Source: Vibrio sp. DW001 (lineage in GTDB: Bacteria > Pseudomonadota > Gammaproteobacteria > Enterobacterales > Vibrionaceae). Taken from it: a stretch of 64,000 nt of DNA. The DNA is taken from assembly GCF_029016285.1 (NCBI RefSeq), contig NZ_CP091976.1, forward strand, positions 124,001 to 188,000, written 5' to 3'. Under the pieces are notes generated by a model, which worked only from the letters and a program-made list of their open reading frames with translations, made no database searches and had not been told where the DNA came from. Below are positions 9,189 to 19,144 of the stretch, one piece after another; position 1 is the stretch's first letter, and each line of letters begins with the position of its first letter. Made by a program: the position numbers and the translations under genes.

Positions 9189-10274
9189 TTATTTTGGGCG
9201 ATTAAAGCAGTGGTTTCTATGTTTTTCAATAAGCTCTAGTGCCGTTTTATCGCAATCAGGTAACGCAGCATCACTACTGCCTATCGGCGTCACTCTTTGG
9301 CCCCATTTTAATAGACCCGATCCCCAGGTTAAACCGGCGCCAAACGCAGCGACCAAGATGTTATCTCCTGGCTTCACCCGCCCTTGTTCAAGCGCTTCAC
9401 ACAAGGCAATAGGCACGGTCGCTGCAGAAGTATTACCGTAGTTCTGAATATTAACAAACGCTTTATCTTGAGAAATTCCAGCCAAATCTGCCAGCGTTTG
9501 AATAATTCGAATATTCGCCTGATGAGGAATAAGTATATCAATATCTTGCGTACTCATCCCTGCACGCTTCAATACTGTTTGAGCGGCAACACCCATCCCT
9601 TTAACGGCACGTTTAAAGATATCACGACCGACAAAATTAAAATCAAAGTAGCCATTATTCGCAGCAAAACGGTCCATGCTAGTACCAAATTTTGGCACCG
9701 ATAGGATATCGCGTCCAGCAGAGTCACATCCGATGAGCGCCTCTTGCAGTCCAACGTTTTCCTCGGTTCGACTAAGTACAGCCGCGCCTGCACCGTCTCC
9801 AAATAGAACCGCCGTATCTCGTTGGCTCCAATCAATGAAAAACGATAATCTTTCTGCGCCAATAACCAATGCATTTTTATAGTTACCCGCTTGAATTAAG
9901 CGTGTTGCCGTTTCTAACCCATAAACAAAGCCAGTACATGCGGCGTTCAAATCAAATGCGGCAGCGCCAACGACACCAAGATTCTGTTGAACCTTAGAGG
10001 CTATATTTGGGATAAGAGAATCGGCCGAGCAGGTTGCAACAATGATGATATCAAGATCTGTCGCTTCAATACCTGCGCATGCAAGGGCATGTTTTGCGGC
10101 AACTGTCGCAAGTTCTGATGTGTTTACATGACTTATTCGTCTGTTCTCAATACCCGTTCTAGAACGGATCCACTCATCAGAGGTTTCTATAAAAGTGCTT
10201 AAATCAGCATTGGATAATACCGCTGGTGGGATACATTTTCCCCAACCGGTTATTTCAGCGTAGTACTTGGTCAT
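9189..10274 (-). CDS. fabH: Beta-ketoacyl-ACP synthase III, FabH2 type
   Basis: This condensing enzyme joins an acyl-CoA to malonyl-ACP to begin or extend fatty-acid chains. The catalytic triad is visible: Cys113 in [10 protein letters not shown], His in PHQANIRI (about 250) and Asn in [11 protein letters not shown] (about 280). At 361 residues it is longer than housekeeping FabH (about 317). The extra C-terminal tail after LKWGQRV resembles Vibrio cholerae FabH2. ATG at 10274 is chosen because GAGGAAC lies just upstream and family members begin close to this point. It stands apart from the main fab cluster. A partial FabR-like palindrome lies about 45 bases upstream. Confidence 0.9.
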   Translation of the reverse strand: MTKYYAEITGWGKCIPPAVLSNADLSTFIETSDEWIRSRTGIENRRISHVNTSELATVAAKHALACAGIEATDLDIIIVATCSADSLIPNIASKVQQNLGVVGAAAFDLNAACTGFVYGLETATRLIQAGNYKNALVIGAERLSFFIDWSQRDTAVLFGDGAGAAVLSRTEENVGLQEALIGCDSAGRDILSVPKFGTSMDRFAANNGYFDFNFVGRDIFKRAVKGMGVAAQTVLKRAGMSTQDIDILIPHQANIRIIQTLADLAGISQDKAFVNIQNYGNTSAATVPIALCEALEQGRVKPGDNILVAAFGAGLTWGSGLLKWGQRVTPIGSSDAALPDCDKTALELIEKHRNHCFNRPK

Positions 10275-10316
10275 CTGTTCCTCTGTATACTTATTTTTGT
10301 TATTTATACGATATAT

Positions 10317-10334
10317 TATATACAAGTATACGCT
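10317..10334. promoter_or_regulatory. Weak FabR/DesT-like operator upstream of fabH2
   Basis: The right half TATACGCT matches seven of eight bases of the TGTACGCT half-site found before the desaturase gene. The centre AG is the same, but the left half TATATACA matches only partly. It lies in the expected promoter zone. Low-confidence candidate. Confidence 0.35.
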
Positions 10335-10574
10335 TATATAGCTTCACTGATAAGTGAGAATTTGTTTCGGTATAAATATGTCTACATTGTAGACTTGATG
10401 CCTTTCCTGAATAGGTTGTTAATTGTGCAGATCCTGCTAAAAAAACATCAAACAAGCCAATACTAGCGGCTCAATATCAATTACCCTATAGCCCTACTGT
10501 TATGGTATTTAGGGACGAAAATGCCTGATAACACATTAAATACATTGTCCAATTTATACATAACGGAAGTTCAA

Positions 10575-11180
10575 ATGAATAATGAGACATCAGAGAACAA
10601 TAAAGTCCTATTACTTTTTGCGCACCCTTCTTTACGCCGTTCAGAAATCAATAAACCGATGTTTGAAAGCGCATTGAATATTGAGGGCGTGACCGCGATT
10701 GACCTCTACGCTCAATATCCAACCTTTCAGATTGACATAGAGGCAGAACAACAACGATTGGAGAACCACGATATTATTGTTTTCCAGTTTCCACTCTATT
10801 GGTATTCAACACCCTCAATGCTTAAAGAGTGGCAAGACCTAGTGTTAGAACATGGTTTTGCTTACGGAGAAGGCGGAACAGCTCTAATGAATAAGTCATT
10901 CATGTGTGCGCTAACGGCTGGTGGCCCGGAAGAAGCTTATCGAAAGGATGGTTATAATCATTTCACCATCTCAGAACTTTTGTACCCGTTAGAACAAATG
11001 GCAAACCTTACCCATATGACATATCTCTCACCTTTCACTTTATTTGGGTCAAGAACAGCCGTTGAAGAAGGAAAACTAAACGCCCACTTAGATCAATGGC
11101 GAGCAAAACTAGACGATCTTGTAAGAGGGTCAAGTGCAGACATGTCAACCAACTGGGCCACATCGGAGATTAACGAATGA
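10575..11180 (+). CDS. kefG: KefG-type NAD(P)H oxidoreductase, ancillary to potassium efflux
   Basis: This flavodoxin-fold protein activates a glutathione-gated potassium-efflux system. KVLLLFAHPSLRRSEINKP is the nucleotide-binding start. FQFPLYWYSTPSMLKEWQD and TAGGPEEAYRKDGYN are typical KefF/KefG stretches. From ATG at 10575 it has 201 residues. An upstream ATG at 10521 would add 18 unconserved residues, and either could be used. The stop codon overlaps the next start as ATGA, so it is translationally coupled to the antiporter. Pairing with that antiporter supports KefG over a free-standing quinone reductase. Confidence 0.85.
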   Translation: MNNETSENNKVLLLFAHPSLRRSEINKPMFESALNIEGVTAIDLYAQYPTFQIDIEAEQQRLENHDIIVFQFPLYWYSTPSMLKEWQDLVLEHGFAYGEGGTALMNKSFMCALTAGGPEEAYRKDGYNHFTISELLYPLEQMANLTHMTYLSPFTLFGSRTAVEEGKLNAHLDQWRAKLDDLVRGSSADMSTNWATSEINE

Positions 11181-13096
11181 CGGGCTATTTCCTACAAGCG
11201 TTCATTTACCTGAGTGCCGCGGTTATCGCGGTGCCATTAGCGAAACGATTAGGCTTAGGATCTGTGTTGGGTTATCTGATCGCTGGCGTGATCATCGGGC
11301 CAATAATTGGTTTAGTGGGTGACGAGACGACATCCATTCAGCACGTCGCTGAATTTGGGGTGGTGATGATGTTGTTTCTCGTTGGCTTAGAACTAGAACC
11401 AAAAATGCTCTGGGCGATGAGAAACAAATTGATTGGCCTTGGGGGGCTTCAAGTAGGATTGACTACGATTGCGGTTATGGGCATCGCCATGATGTTCGAT
11501 ATTAGCTGGACCGTGTCATTGACCATCGGATTAGTTTTTGCCCTATCTTCAACCGCTATCGTTTTACAAACCTTTAGCGAAAAAGGACTAGAAAAAACAG
11601 AAGGGGCAAGAAATGCCTTTTCTGTACTGCTGTTTCAAGATATTGCCGTGATCCCCATGTTGGCGTTTGTTCCTCTACTCGCCTTACCTGAACTTGTTGA
11701 AGCAGCCAAATCTGTGGTTTCACAAGCGGCAGAACACCACGATGAACTTAGCTTAGTCGCTGGTTTACCGAGCTGGGGTTATGGATTAGTCATCATTCTT
11801 TCTATTGCTGTTGTCGTTGTAGGAGGACATTTCTTAAGCCGTCCATTATTCAAATACGTGGCCAAATCTGGCTTACGAGAAATATTTACAGCCACCTCGC
11901 TGATGTTAGTGATCGGTATTGCGGCTTTAATGAGTTTGGTCGGTTTGTCTCCTGCATTAGGTACATTTCTGGCCGGCGTCGTGTTAGCAAACAGTGAATT
12001 TAGGCATGAACTGGAATCAAATATAGAGCCATTTAAAGGGTTATTGCTCGGTCTATTTTTTATTACTGTTGGAGCAGGAATTAACTTTGACGTTCTATTC
12101 AGTGATTTTTTGCTGATTATCTCTCTAACTATTGGTTTAATGTTACTTAAAGGAACGGTGCTTTTTGTACTCGCCATTATTTTTCGCATTAAAAAGAGCA
12201 ATCGCTGGTTATTTGCTTTGAGTCTTGCCCAAGCGGGCGAGTTCGGATTTGTTTTACTTAGTTTTACCGTGCAGAATCACGTATTACCGCAAGGTATCGC
12301 GCAGACGCTTTCTTTGGTTGTCGCGCTTTCAATGTTCTTAACACCTGGCTTATTCATATTATTCGATAAGGTAATACTGCCTAGGTATCAAAAAAATGAA
12401 AACGACCGAGAACCTGACAATATTGACGAAGAAGGCAGTGTCATTATTGCTGGAGTTGGACGTTTTGGACAAATAGTCACAAGGTTGCTAAGCGCTAATA
12501 ACATAAAAACGACGGTGTTAGACATTGAACCAACCCAGATTGAAAATCTACGAAAGATTAACATCAAAAGCTATTTTGGGGATGCCACCAAGCCTGATTT
12601 GCTGCATACCGCAGGAATAGAACGAGCAACCGTTATCGTTATTACTATTGACAATAAAGAAGCGGTAAAAGAGTTGGTAGAATATGTAAAACATACCTAC
12701 CCCAACGTTAAGATAATTGCCCGAGCGTTCGATAGAGGCCATTCATATGCGCTACGATTGGCAGGTGCAGACACCATCATTTCGGAGACCTATTTTTCTG
12801 CTTTAGAAGCTGGTAAACAAGCACTTAAAGATGTCGGCTTTCATCCATTTCAGGTAGAGCAGCAAAAAAATGCTTTTGTCGCGATTGAAAACCTTGCTGC
12901 GGATAAGATGTTTGCGACTTGGAAAGAAGCCTCAGAAGAGGATAAATATGATGTCGCGTATCGGAAATTATTCATTGAACTTGAGAATGCGATCAGTTCT
13001 GCAATGAATAATGACCGTTCCGACAACCATGCACGAACAGAAAGAGGTTGGACACCACCGCCCAAAGGCTACGCTGACAAAGATAAACTTAGTTAA
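11177..13096 (+). CDS. Glutathione-gated potassium:proton antiporter, KefB/KefC family
   Basis: This 639-residue protein combines about 12 membrane helices of the CPA2 family (about 1-390) with a C-terminal TrkA-N regulatory domain. That domain begins at VIIAGVGRFGQIVTRLL (about 416). It ejects potassium and acidifies the cytosol when glutathione adducts of electrophiles bind. The helix stretch GTFLAGVVLANSEFRHELE is typical of Kef proteins. The start overlaps the kefG stop by four bases. A KefG-like partner makes KefB the better guess, but the paralogues are hard to separate by eye. It converges with modC, 29 bases away. Confidence 0.88.
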   Translation: MTGYFLQAFIYLSAAVIAVPLAKRLGLGSVLGYLIAGVIIGPIIGLVGDETTSIQHVAEFGVVMMLFLVGLELEPKMLWAMRNKLIGLGGLQVGLTTIAVMGIAMMFDISWTVSLTIGLVFALSSTAIVLQTFSEKGLEKTEGARNAFSVLLFQDIAVIPMLAFVPLLALPELVEAAKSVVSQAAEHHDELSLVAGLPSWGYGLVIILSIAVVVVGGHFLSRPLFKYVAKSGLREIFTATSLMLVIGIAALMSLVGLSPALGTFLAGVVLANSEFRHELESNIEPFKGLLLGLFFITVGAGINFDVLFSDFLLIISLTIGLMLLKGTVLFVLAIIFRIKKSNRWLFALSLAQAGEFGFVLLSFTVQNHVLPQGIAQTLSLVVALSMFLTPGLFILFDKVILPRYQKNENDREPDNIDEEGSVIIAGVGRFGQIVTRLLSANNIKTTVLDIEPTQIENLRKINIKSYFGDATKPDLLHTAGIERATVIVITIDNKEAVKELVEYVKHTYPNVKIIARAFDRGHSYALRLAGADTIISETYFSALEAGKQALKDVGFHPFQVEQQKNAFVAIENLAADKMFATWKEASEEDKYDVAYRKLFIELENAISSAMNNDRSDNHARTERGWTPPPKGYADKDKLS

Positions 13097-13125
13097 GAAT
13101 AGTTAATCCGGCTCAGAATGTATGT

Positions 13126-14265
13126 TCACTGTCCATTGGCGATGACATGTTTCATCGTCATATCTTTTTGTGCCACGCTTACCCCTTTAACTTGCGCATA
13201 GACCTGTTGACCAGTGCGAAGTTTAAGATCGTCAAATGCCCACTTTGTGACATTCGCCTTGAGTTGGCATTGATGGCCTAAATCTAGTGAGACCGACACA
13301 TTTTGACTGCCTTCCTTTGTTTCAATAACATCAATCTGATCAATTTTTGCCGGCAAGATATTTCGAATAGATGTTTGTGTGGCTCTATTCATCGTGATCG
13401 AGACATCATTGGCTCGGATCTGTAATCGAATAGATGTACCTACCGGTTCGTCTAAATGTTGAACCCACATTGATGTTTCTTCGGTTAATCGTACTTTTGA
13501 CAACGCATATTTGTTATGGTGCTGGCTAATAACGGCGTCAAAAAGTGAGCTTTGCTCAGAAAATGATTGCCAAGGTTTCATTGCGTCAGAACCCCAAACA
13601 GATTCTAAACTACCGCTGGTTACAACCCCGCCTTGTTCCATCAGAATAATATAGTCAGCTAGCCTTAATATTTCACTTAAACTGTGCGTCACGTATAGGA
13701 TGGGGATATCGATTTCCTGAGCCATTTTTTCCAAGAAAGGCATTACCTCTTTTTTACGAGGCAGATCTAGTGATGCTAGTGGCTCATCCATCAACAGCAT
13801 ATCTGGATTCGAAAGCAAAGCACGAGCGATAGCCACTCTCTGTTTCTCTCCACCGGAAAGGTCAATTGGGAAACGATTTAATAGCTGAGATAAGTTAAGG
13901 AGTTCAACCACATGGTTAAAATCTGACGGTTCGTTCTTTCCCGTCCCGTCGCCTTTATCTTGAACACCGTAAAGTAGGTTACCTTTCACGCTATAATGTG
14001 GAAAAAGTCTTGCATCTTGAAAAACATAGCCAATTTTTCGTTTTTCTATTGCAACATTGACCCTATTTTCGTCATCGAACAGCACTTTGTTTCTAACTTG
14101 TATTTTCCCTCTATCAGGTGTGTACAAACCACAAATCGCGTTAATAAGTGATGTTTTTCCCGAACCAGAACGCCCAAAAATGGCCGTGATTCCTGTTGAC
14201 GGAATTCTCTGGTCAATATCAAGAACAATATCACCAAGCTTATGATTTAATTTAATTTCTATCAT
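13126..14265 (-). CDS. modC: Molybdate ABC transporter ATPase ModC
   Basis: This ATPase powers molybdate import. It has 379 residues. Walker A is GRSGSGKTS (about 32-40), the signature is LSGGEKQRVAIARALL (about 130) and Walker B is MLLMDEPLAS. A C-terminal molybdate-binding TOBE domain (about 290-355) distinguishes it from other importers. ATG at 14265 overlaps the modB stop as ATGA, and an upstream extension of the frame is not conserved. It is third in modA-modB-modC. Confidence 0.94.
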   Translation of the reverse strand: MIEIKLNHKLGDIVLDIDQRIPSTGITAIFGRSGSGKTSLINAICGLYTPDRGKIQVRNKVLFDDENRVNVAIEKRKIGYVFQDARLFPHYSVKGNLLYGVQDKGDGTGKNEPSDFNHVVELLNLSQLLNRFPIDLSGGEKQRVAIARALLSNPDMLLMDEPLASLDLPRKKEVMPFLEKMAQEIDIPILYVTHSLSEILRLADYIILMEQGGVVTSGSLESVWGSDAMKPWQSFSEQSSLFDAVISQHHNKYALSKVRLTEETSMWVQHLDEPVGTSIRLQIRANDVSITMNRATQTSIRNILPAKIDQIDVIETKEGSQNVSVSLDLGHQCQLKANVTKWAFDDLKLRTGQQVYAQVKGVSVAQKDMTMKHVIANGQ

Positions 14266-14957
14266 CTTACTTTTGAATAACCTAAACGATTTTGAGTCCG
14301 ACGCGTCAACCAATCCGAGATTAACAATGAAACCAGCGCTACAACAATTGAGATAATGCAAAGCCTTGCAGCAGCAAACTCTGCTCCGGGTGTTTCAATA
14401 AAACTGTACATCGCTAATGGTAGGGTTTGGGTTTCCCCTGGAATATTCGAAACAAAGGTTATCGTTGCACCGAACTCACCTAAGCTGCGTGCAAATGAAA
14501 GCATGGTACCGGTTACGACTCCGGGTAATGTGAGCGGTAGAGTGATGGTATAAAACACCTTGAAAGGTGTTGCGCCGAGGGTTCTAGCGGCTTGTTCTAA
14601 CCTTGGGTCAACATTCTCTAAGCTTAAACGAATAGCGCGAACCATCAGCGGTAAAGCAACAACAGCAGAGGCTAACGCAGCCCCACGCCAGCTGAAACTA
14701 AATGACAGACCAAACGTATCCCATAAAAATGCACCGATGACACCTTGTTTACCCATCCCAACTAATAGAAGGTATCCAATAACGACGGGTGGTAAAACCA
14801 GAGGAAGGTGGATTAAACTATCTAGTATTTGCTTGCCATAAAACTCTTTCTTCGCAAGTAACCATGCCAACCCTATCCCGATAGGAATGAGTCCAATGAC
14901 GGCAATAGAGGCAATTTTCAGACTTAGATACAGTGCTTCTAACTCGAATTCTGACAA
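14262..14957 (-). CDS. modB: Molybdate ABC transporter permease ModB
   Basis: This 231-residue inner-membrane permease has five helices. The EAA loop is visible in ARTLGATPFKVFYTITLPLTLPGV (about 124-147), which docks with ModC. RSLGEFGATITF is highly typical of ModB. The start is TTG, with GGAG ten bases upstream and no better ATG nearby, and the resulting length matches the family. It lies 35 bases after modA and overlaps modC by four bases. Confidence 0.93.
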   Translation of the reverse strand: MSEFELEALYLSLKIASIAVIGLIPIGIGLAWLLAKKEFYGKQILDSLIHLPLVLPPVVIGYLLLVGMGKQGVIGAFLWDTFGLSFSFSWRGAALASAVVALPLMVRAIRLSLENVDPRLEQAARTLGATPFKVFYTITLPLTLPGVVTGTMLSFARSLGEFGATITFVSNIPGETQTLPLAMYSFIETPGAEFAAARLCIISIVVALVSLLISDWLTRRTQNRLGYSKVR

Positions 14958-14992
14958 CTTATTTATACTCCACTTTCGGAGAACTTCTAAAA

Positions 14993-15742
14993 TTATTTAA
15001 ATCCATATCGCGCGAATACCTGCTTTGCTTGGTCGCTGACTAAAAAATCAGCAAAGGACTTAACCACAGGGTCATTATTCATGATCGCCATAGGGTATAC
15101 AATTGGTTCATGCAGTGTATTCGGGAAACTGTCTACGATTGTCACCTTTTCGCTCATCAATGCATCCGTTTTGTATACAATCCCTAACGTTGCTTCTCCC
15201 CTTTCTACTAACGCCAATGCAATGCGAACTGAACTTGTCGGGGCTACTTTTGTTTTAACCGTATCCCAAACACCTAGATTGGTTAACGACTGCTTCGCGT
15301 AGATCCCTGCAGGTACAGATTCGGGCTGTCCTATGGCTAGCCTTTCATTTAATAACAAACCATTCCATACCGCAGTACTGGTAAAATCGAACGACTTCTG
15401 AGGATGAGAGTGAGGTGCAATCAACACAAGTTTATTCTCGGCCACAACGCGAATACCTTCCTGAGATATCAGACCTTTAGTAAGCAAATAATCTACCCAC
15501 TTTTTATTTGCAGAAATATACAGGTCAGCGGGAGCCCCACTCTCTATTTGCCTTGCCAGTGACGAAGAGCCAGCAAATACCGTAACAATTCTAATGCCTG
15601 TTTCATCAGAATAGCTTTTCGCTAAGTCTGAAATAACATTCGTCATCGACGCGGCAGCGTACACTTTAAGACTATCCGCCGCTATTGCCGCTTTTAGCGG
15701 CAATAACATGCATAACCCCAACAAAATTATCAACCGAATCAT
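14993..15742 (-). CDS. modA: Periplasmic molybdate-binding protein ModA
   Basis: This protein captures molybdate or tungstate in the periplasm for ModBC. It has 249 residues with a clear signal peptide ending AAIA before ADSLKVYAAASM. Conserved ligand regions are AGSSSLARQIESGAPADLYISAN and GIVYKTDA. ATG at 15742 is preferred over ATG at 15754 because GAGGATAAAT precedes it directly. It is the first gene of modABC. I saw no convincing ModE box in the upstream gap. Confidence 0.94.
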   Translation of the reverse strand: MIRLIILLGLCMLLPLKAAIAADSLKVYAAASMTNVISDLAKSYSDETGIRIVTVFAGSSSLARQIESGAPADLYISANKKWVDYLLTKGLISQEGIRVVAENKLVLIAPHSHPQKSFDFTSTAVWNGLLLNERLAIGQPESVPAGIYAKQSLTNLGVWDTVKTKVAPTSSVRIALALVERGEATLGIVYKTDALMSEKVTIVDSFPNTLHEPIVYPMAIMNNDPVVKSFADFLVSDQAKQVFARYGFK

Positions 15743-16032
15743 ATTTATCCTCATTTACATACCATCTTTGCATTGCCGAGCCGATTTTATTTTCACCATA
15801 GAACGTATTACTTATTCTAGAAACATAAAAAAGGTAATTAGACATCAAAATACCATATCGTTAGCAGTTTAAAGTGCGACGTACCTCACTCCACTATCAA
15901 TTGATAGGCTAACTGTTGTTGTTTGTACAGTATCTAAACAGATATAACTGTCTAAATTAATTATGAAAATTTTTGAACCTATTTATTTGCACGCAAACGA
16001 ACAAATTATGAATCATTGATGTCTGAACGTAC

Positions 16033-16077
16033 GACAACTTAATGACATGCGAGACATTCACGTGTCAAATAGTTGTC
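16033..16077. repeat. Long imperfect inverted repeat upstream of the YfaZ-like gene
   Basis: Arms at 16033-16049 and 16061-16077 match at 13 of 17 positions around an 11-base spacer, including GACAACT facing AGTTGTC and TGACA facing TGTCA. The repeat lies in the 488-base gap between divergent modA and the outer-membrane gene. Size suits a protein-binding dyad. No gene of coding character is seen in the rest of the gap. Confidence 0.5.
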
Positions 16078-16230
16078 ATATATTAAAATACGTCAATAAA
16101 ACAACGCCCCCTAATAGCCATAAATAGACTCAATAGCATTACAAAACCAAGTTACCCACTATGAAGACGAACTTTGGCATATGTTTTGCTAGCAATTAGA
16201 TAATTAAATTAAACAGTAAATGGAGTTTCC

Positions 16231-16767
16231 ATGTTAAGCACGGCTCGCGCTTTTTCAATTATTAGCCTTTTGTTACTTTCTATAGGGTCTGTTTCTGCAA
16301 ACAATTTTCCTTATAACGCTCTCGATTTTCGAGTTGGAGCAGGCCCAGCAACTTTTGGCGCAGCCTATAGCATGCAATTTATGGAAAATGCTCATTTTAT
16401 TATTCGTGCCGATAGCGAATTTGAAGGCGATTACGATTTCGCAGGCGGCGTTGGTTTCAACGGTCCCGTTAACCAGTTTGTTGATGTCACAGGACAAATG
16501 TTGATTCATAATATTAAAGATGATTCTAGCAATATTATTGGTGATGACATACTTCCTGAGTTTAATGTTGGCACACGTATTTGGTTCCTCGATAATGTGG
16601 AACTACAAGGAAAAATCGGTTGGTTGGTTGATGACAACGAAAATCATCTCGTGTGGGAAGCCGGAGCTCGCTTCCACTCCACTCAACAACTCGTACTGGG
16701 CGCTTCACTGTTAGATAACGGCGTTTATGGTAGCCAGATGATGATACATACACGCTTTCATTTTTAA
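16231..16767 (+). CDS. Small outer-membrane beta-barrel protein, YfaZ-like
   Basis: This 178-residue protein has a signal peptide (1-23, ending SVSA). The remainder consists of alternating amphipathic strands and ends in the aromatic residue Phe (TRFHF), as in outer-membrane barrels. Stretches such as DFRVGAGPATFGAAYSMQF and LPEFNVGTRIWF suggest the YfaZ family, whose function is unknown. The family call rests on overall resemblance and is less certain than the barrel call. TGGAGTTTCC before ATG supports the start. It forms its own unit ending in a terminator. Confidence 0.75.
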   Translation: MLSTARAFSIISLLLLSIGSVSANNFPYNALDFRVGAGPATFGAAYSMQFMENAHFIIRADSEFEGDYDFAGGVGFNGPVNQFVDVTGQMLIHNIKDDSSNIIGDDILPEFNVGTRIWFLDNVELQGKIGWLVDDNENHLVWEAGARFHSTQQLVLGASLLDNGVYGSQMMIHTRFHF

Positions 16768-16824
16768 ATAGAATTCATACTACTGCTTGTCAGTTCATAT
16801 TAACTAGACTTTATTGTTGTATAT

Positions 16825-16857
16825 TAGGCGCTTATCATAAAGCGCCTATTTTTTTAA
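16825..16857 (+). terminator. Rho-independent terminator after the YfaZ-like gene
   Basis: TAGGCGCTT pairs with AAGCGCCTA around a six-base loop and is followed by a T-rich run. Confidence 0.85.
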
Positions 16858-16986
16858 ATAATTTACTGATGAAATAAATAACATTCTTTGTATATCACTA
16901 TACGAAGATATATTATTAGGATTACTATCGTCCTCCACTTATTTGCAGCATTTATTTTATAGCTTAAGGATTAGCTTGTTAATCAC

Positions 16987-18954
16987 ATGTTAACTAAAAC
17001 TAGACAACCGTTCTTAAACAGAGCTTATCTCCTATGTCTTCCCACTCTACTCTTGGTGACAGGTTTCGTTTTTACACCTCCGTTGGCAGCACAAAACCAG
17101 GAAACAATATACATTGGTGTACTCGCTAAGCGTGGAAAAACGATTACACAGCAAAAGTGGGCGGCGACTGCCGATTATTTGCAGCAGGCTATCCCCAGCA
17201 AGAAATTTGACATCATACCGCTTAGTTTTGATGAGATAGACCTAAAAATTAGCGAACATTCTGTCGATTTTATTCTGTTAAATCCGACCATGTATGTGCA
17301 ATTAGAAAATACCCATAACGTGTCGAGAATCGCCACACTTGTTTCCAAATACTCGAACAATGATGCGACGACTTTAGGTTCTGTCATCATATCTAAGGCA
17401 AATAAACTAACATTGAACACGACTAAAGACGTGTTGAATAAATCTGTCGCCGCCGTTAATCCTCGTTCCTTGGGAGGATGGGAAATTGCTTTAGCCAGAC
17501 TTAAACACGATGATATTGATATGGTATCCGATGTAAAAAGTCTGCGATTTTTAGGCACACATGATCTCGTCATTCAGGCCGTACTAAAAGGGGCCGCTGA
17601 TATTGGTATTGTTCGCACTGGAACACTAGAGCAGATGGAAGAAGAAGGAAAAATATCCTTAAATGATTTCAGTGTTCTTCCCAGTGATAACAACAACACA
17701 GATTATCCACAATTGACGAGTACTCGCCTCTATCCTGACTGGGCCTTTGCAAAGTCTGCACATGTAAGCGATCAACTCGCTAATCAGGTCGCTGCCGCTT
17801 TACTCCTTATGACCCCTCAAGATAAGGCGGCTTACTCAGCGGCTATTTCGGGTTGGACCAACCCTAAAAGCTATGTGGCCGTTCATGAACTGTTGGCAGA
17901 GCTCGAACTGCCACCGTACCATGAACAGAAAACGACAAGCATACCTCAGTTTGCACTCGAACATTTACCGGCTGCCATTTCCGTCATCGCCGCATTTTGC
18001 ATATTAATCATTATGTATTTGCGTCAAAAAGTACTGACTAGAGAGCTACGTCACGCTCAAAATTCCCTTAAGAATTATTCAAACCGATTGCAACTTGCTG
18101 CAGAAGCGGGTGAACTCGGTATATGGGAATGGAACATTAAGAAAAACAAGTTCTACGCCGATGACAGAATCAGTCAATTATTTGGCTTAGAAAACACGAC
18201 CAACATATATACAACACAAGATTGGTATAGCCGGGTTCACCCTGATGATATCGAACGGGTTCAAACCGCTATGCATCTTGCTTTAAGCGGTGGGAAAAAA
18301 TTTGATGCTGAATATCGTATCTTAAAAAGTAATAACGAATTTTGTGCTGTAAAAAGTGCTGCGATACATCGCTACAGTAAGTCACGAAATGGGTTGGTTG
18401 TTAACGGTGTGACTTGGGATATATCCAGTCACAGACAGTTAGTGGAAGAGAACAAACGACTCGCCACTTTAGACCCTCTTACCAATGCTAAGAACCGCCG
18501 TGGTTTCTTTCCATTAGCGAGAGCCGAATTCAATCGTTGCCGACGATACGGCAATAAACTTGCTCTGCTGATGATTGATATAGATGATTTTAAGAAAATC
18601 AATGATATCAACGGACATTCTACTGGTGATGCGACACTAATGTCACTCTCTGATATTTGCCATACCGTTTTTCGAACGAGCGATCTATTTTGTCGATTGG
18701 GAGGGGAAGAGTTTGTTGCGTTATTGCACGAAAACAATATAGATCAAGCTCATGTCGTCGCAGAACGATTACGAAAAGAGATTGAAAAAACCTCGGTTAG
18801 GACAGATAAAGCCTTTACAAAGTTTACAGTTAGTATTGGAATCGCTGTTCTAATAGAACCAGACCAAACAATTGAAGATACGATTACCCGAGCGGACAAG
18901 GCTCTTTACAAGGCGAAGCAACAAGGGAAAAACTGTGTGGTAAGTGATGTATAG
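16987..18954 (+). CDS. Diguanylate cyclase with periplasmic PhnD-like and PAS domains
   Basis: This 655-residue protein has a signal sequence (about 14-36). A PhnD/phosphonate-binding-type domain follows (about 40-310), with the typical SLGGWEIALARL stretch. Next come a TM (about 327-345), a PAS/PAC segment (about 365-480) and a GGDEF domain with CRLGGEEF (572-576). The I-site RTSD lies five residues before it. No EAL domain is present. The design suggests that a small ligand in the periplasm controls cyclic di-GMP synthesis. The ligand is unknown and need not be a phosphonate. The gene is monocistronic, converging on gnd. Confidence 0.9.
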   Translation: MLTKTRQPFLNRAYLLCLPTLLLVTGFVFTPPLAAQNQETIYIGVLAKRGKTITQQKWAATADYLQQAIPSKKFDIIPLSFDEIDLKISEHSVDFILLNPTMYVQLENTHNVSRIATLVSKYSNNDATTLGSVIISKANKLTLNTTKDVLNKSVAAVNPRSLGGWEIALARLKHDDIDMVSDVKSLRFLGTHDLVIQAVLKGAADIGIVRTGTLEQMEEEGKISLNDFSVLPSDNNNTDYPQLTSTRLYPDWAFAKSAHVSDQLANQVAAALLLMTPQDKAAYSAAISGWTNPKSYVAVHELLAELELPPYHEQKTTSIPQFALEHLPAAISVIAAFCILIIMYLRQKVLTRELRHAQNSLKNYSNRLQLAAEAGELGIWEWNIKKNKFYADDRISQLFGLENTTNIYTTQDWYSRVHPDDIERVQTAMHLALSGGKKFDAEYRILKSNNEFCAVKSAAIHRYSKSRNGLVVNGVTWDISSHRQLVEENKRLATLDPLTNAKNRRGFFPLARAEFNRCRRYGNKLALLMIDIDDFKKINDINGHSTGDATLMSLSDICHTVFRTSDLFCRLGGEEFVALLHENNIDQAHVVAERLRKEIEKTSVRTDKAFTKFTVSIGIAVLIEPDQTIEDTITRADKALYKAKQQGKNCVVSDV

Positions 18955-19035
18955 CACTCAGTAAACTAAATTTTTATATCGTATCCATTGCATCGATATT
19001 ACTGGTTCGGTCATTGTCCATGATTGGTATGCACA

Positions 19036-19067
19036 AAAAAGGGATGAACACTTGTACATCCCTTTTT
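19036..19067. terminator. Bidirectional terminator between the GGDEF gene and gnd
   Basis: AAAAAGGGATG pairs perfectly with CATCCCTTTTT across a ten-base loop, with A and T runs on the two sides. Confidence 0.85.
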
Positions 19068-19144
19068 GATTTCACCGATTCGTCAATTCCACAAAAACAA
19101 CCAATGCTCAGTCCATCTAATGGTTATCTAAGAGACGACATTTT

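Noticed and set aside
15755..16230. ModE box before modA
   Set aside because: I looked for paired TATAACG/CGTTATA-type arms and found only single weak halves.
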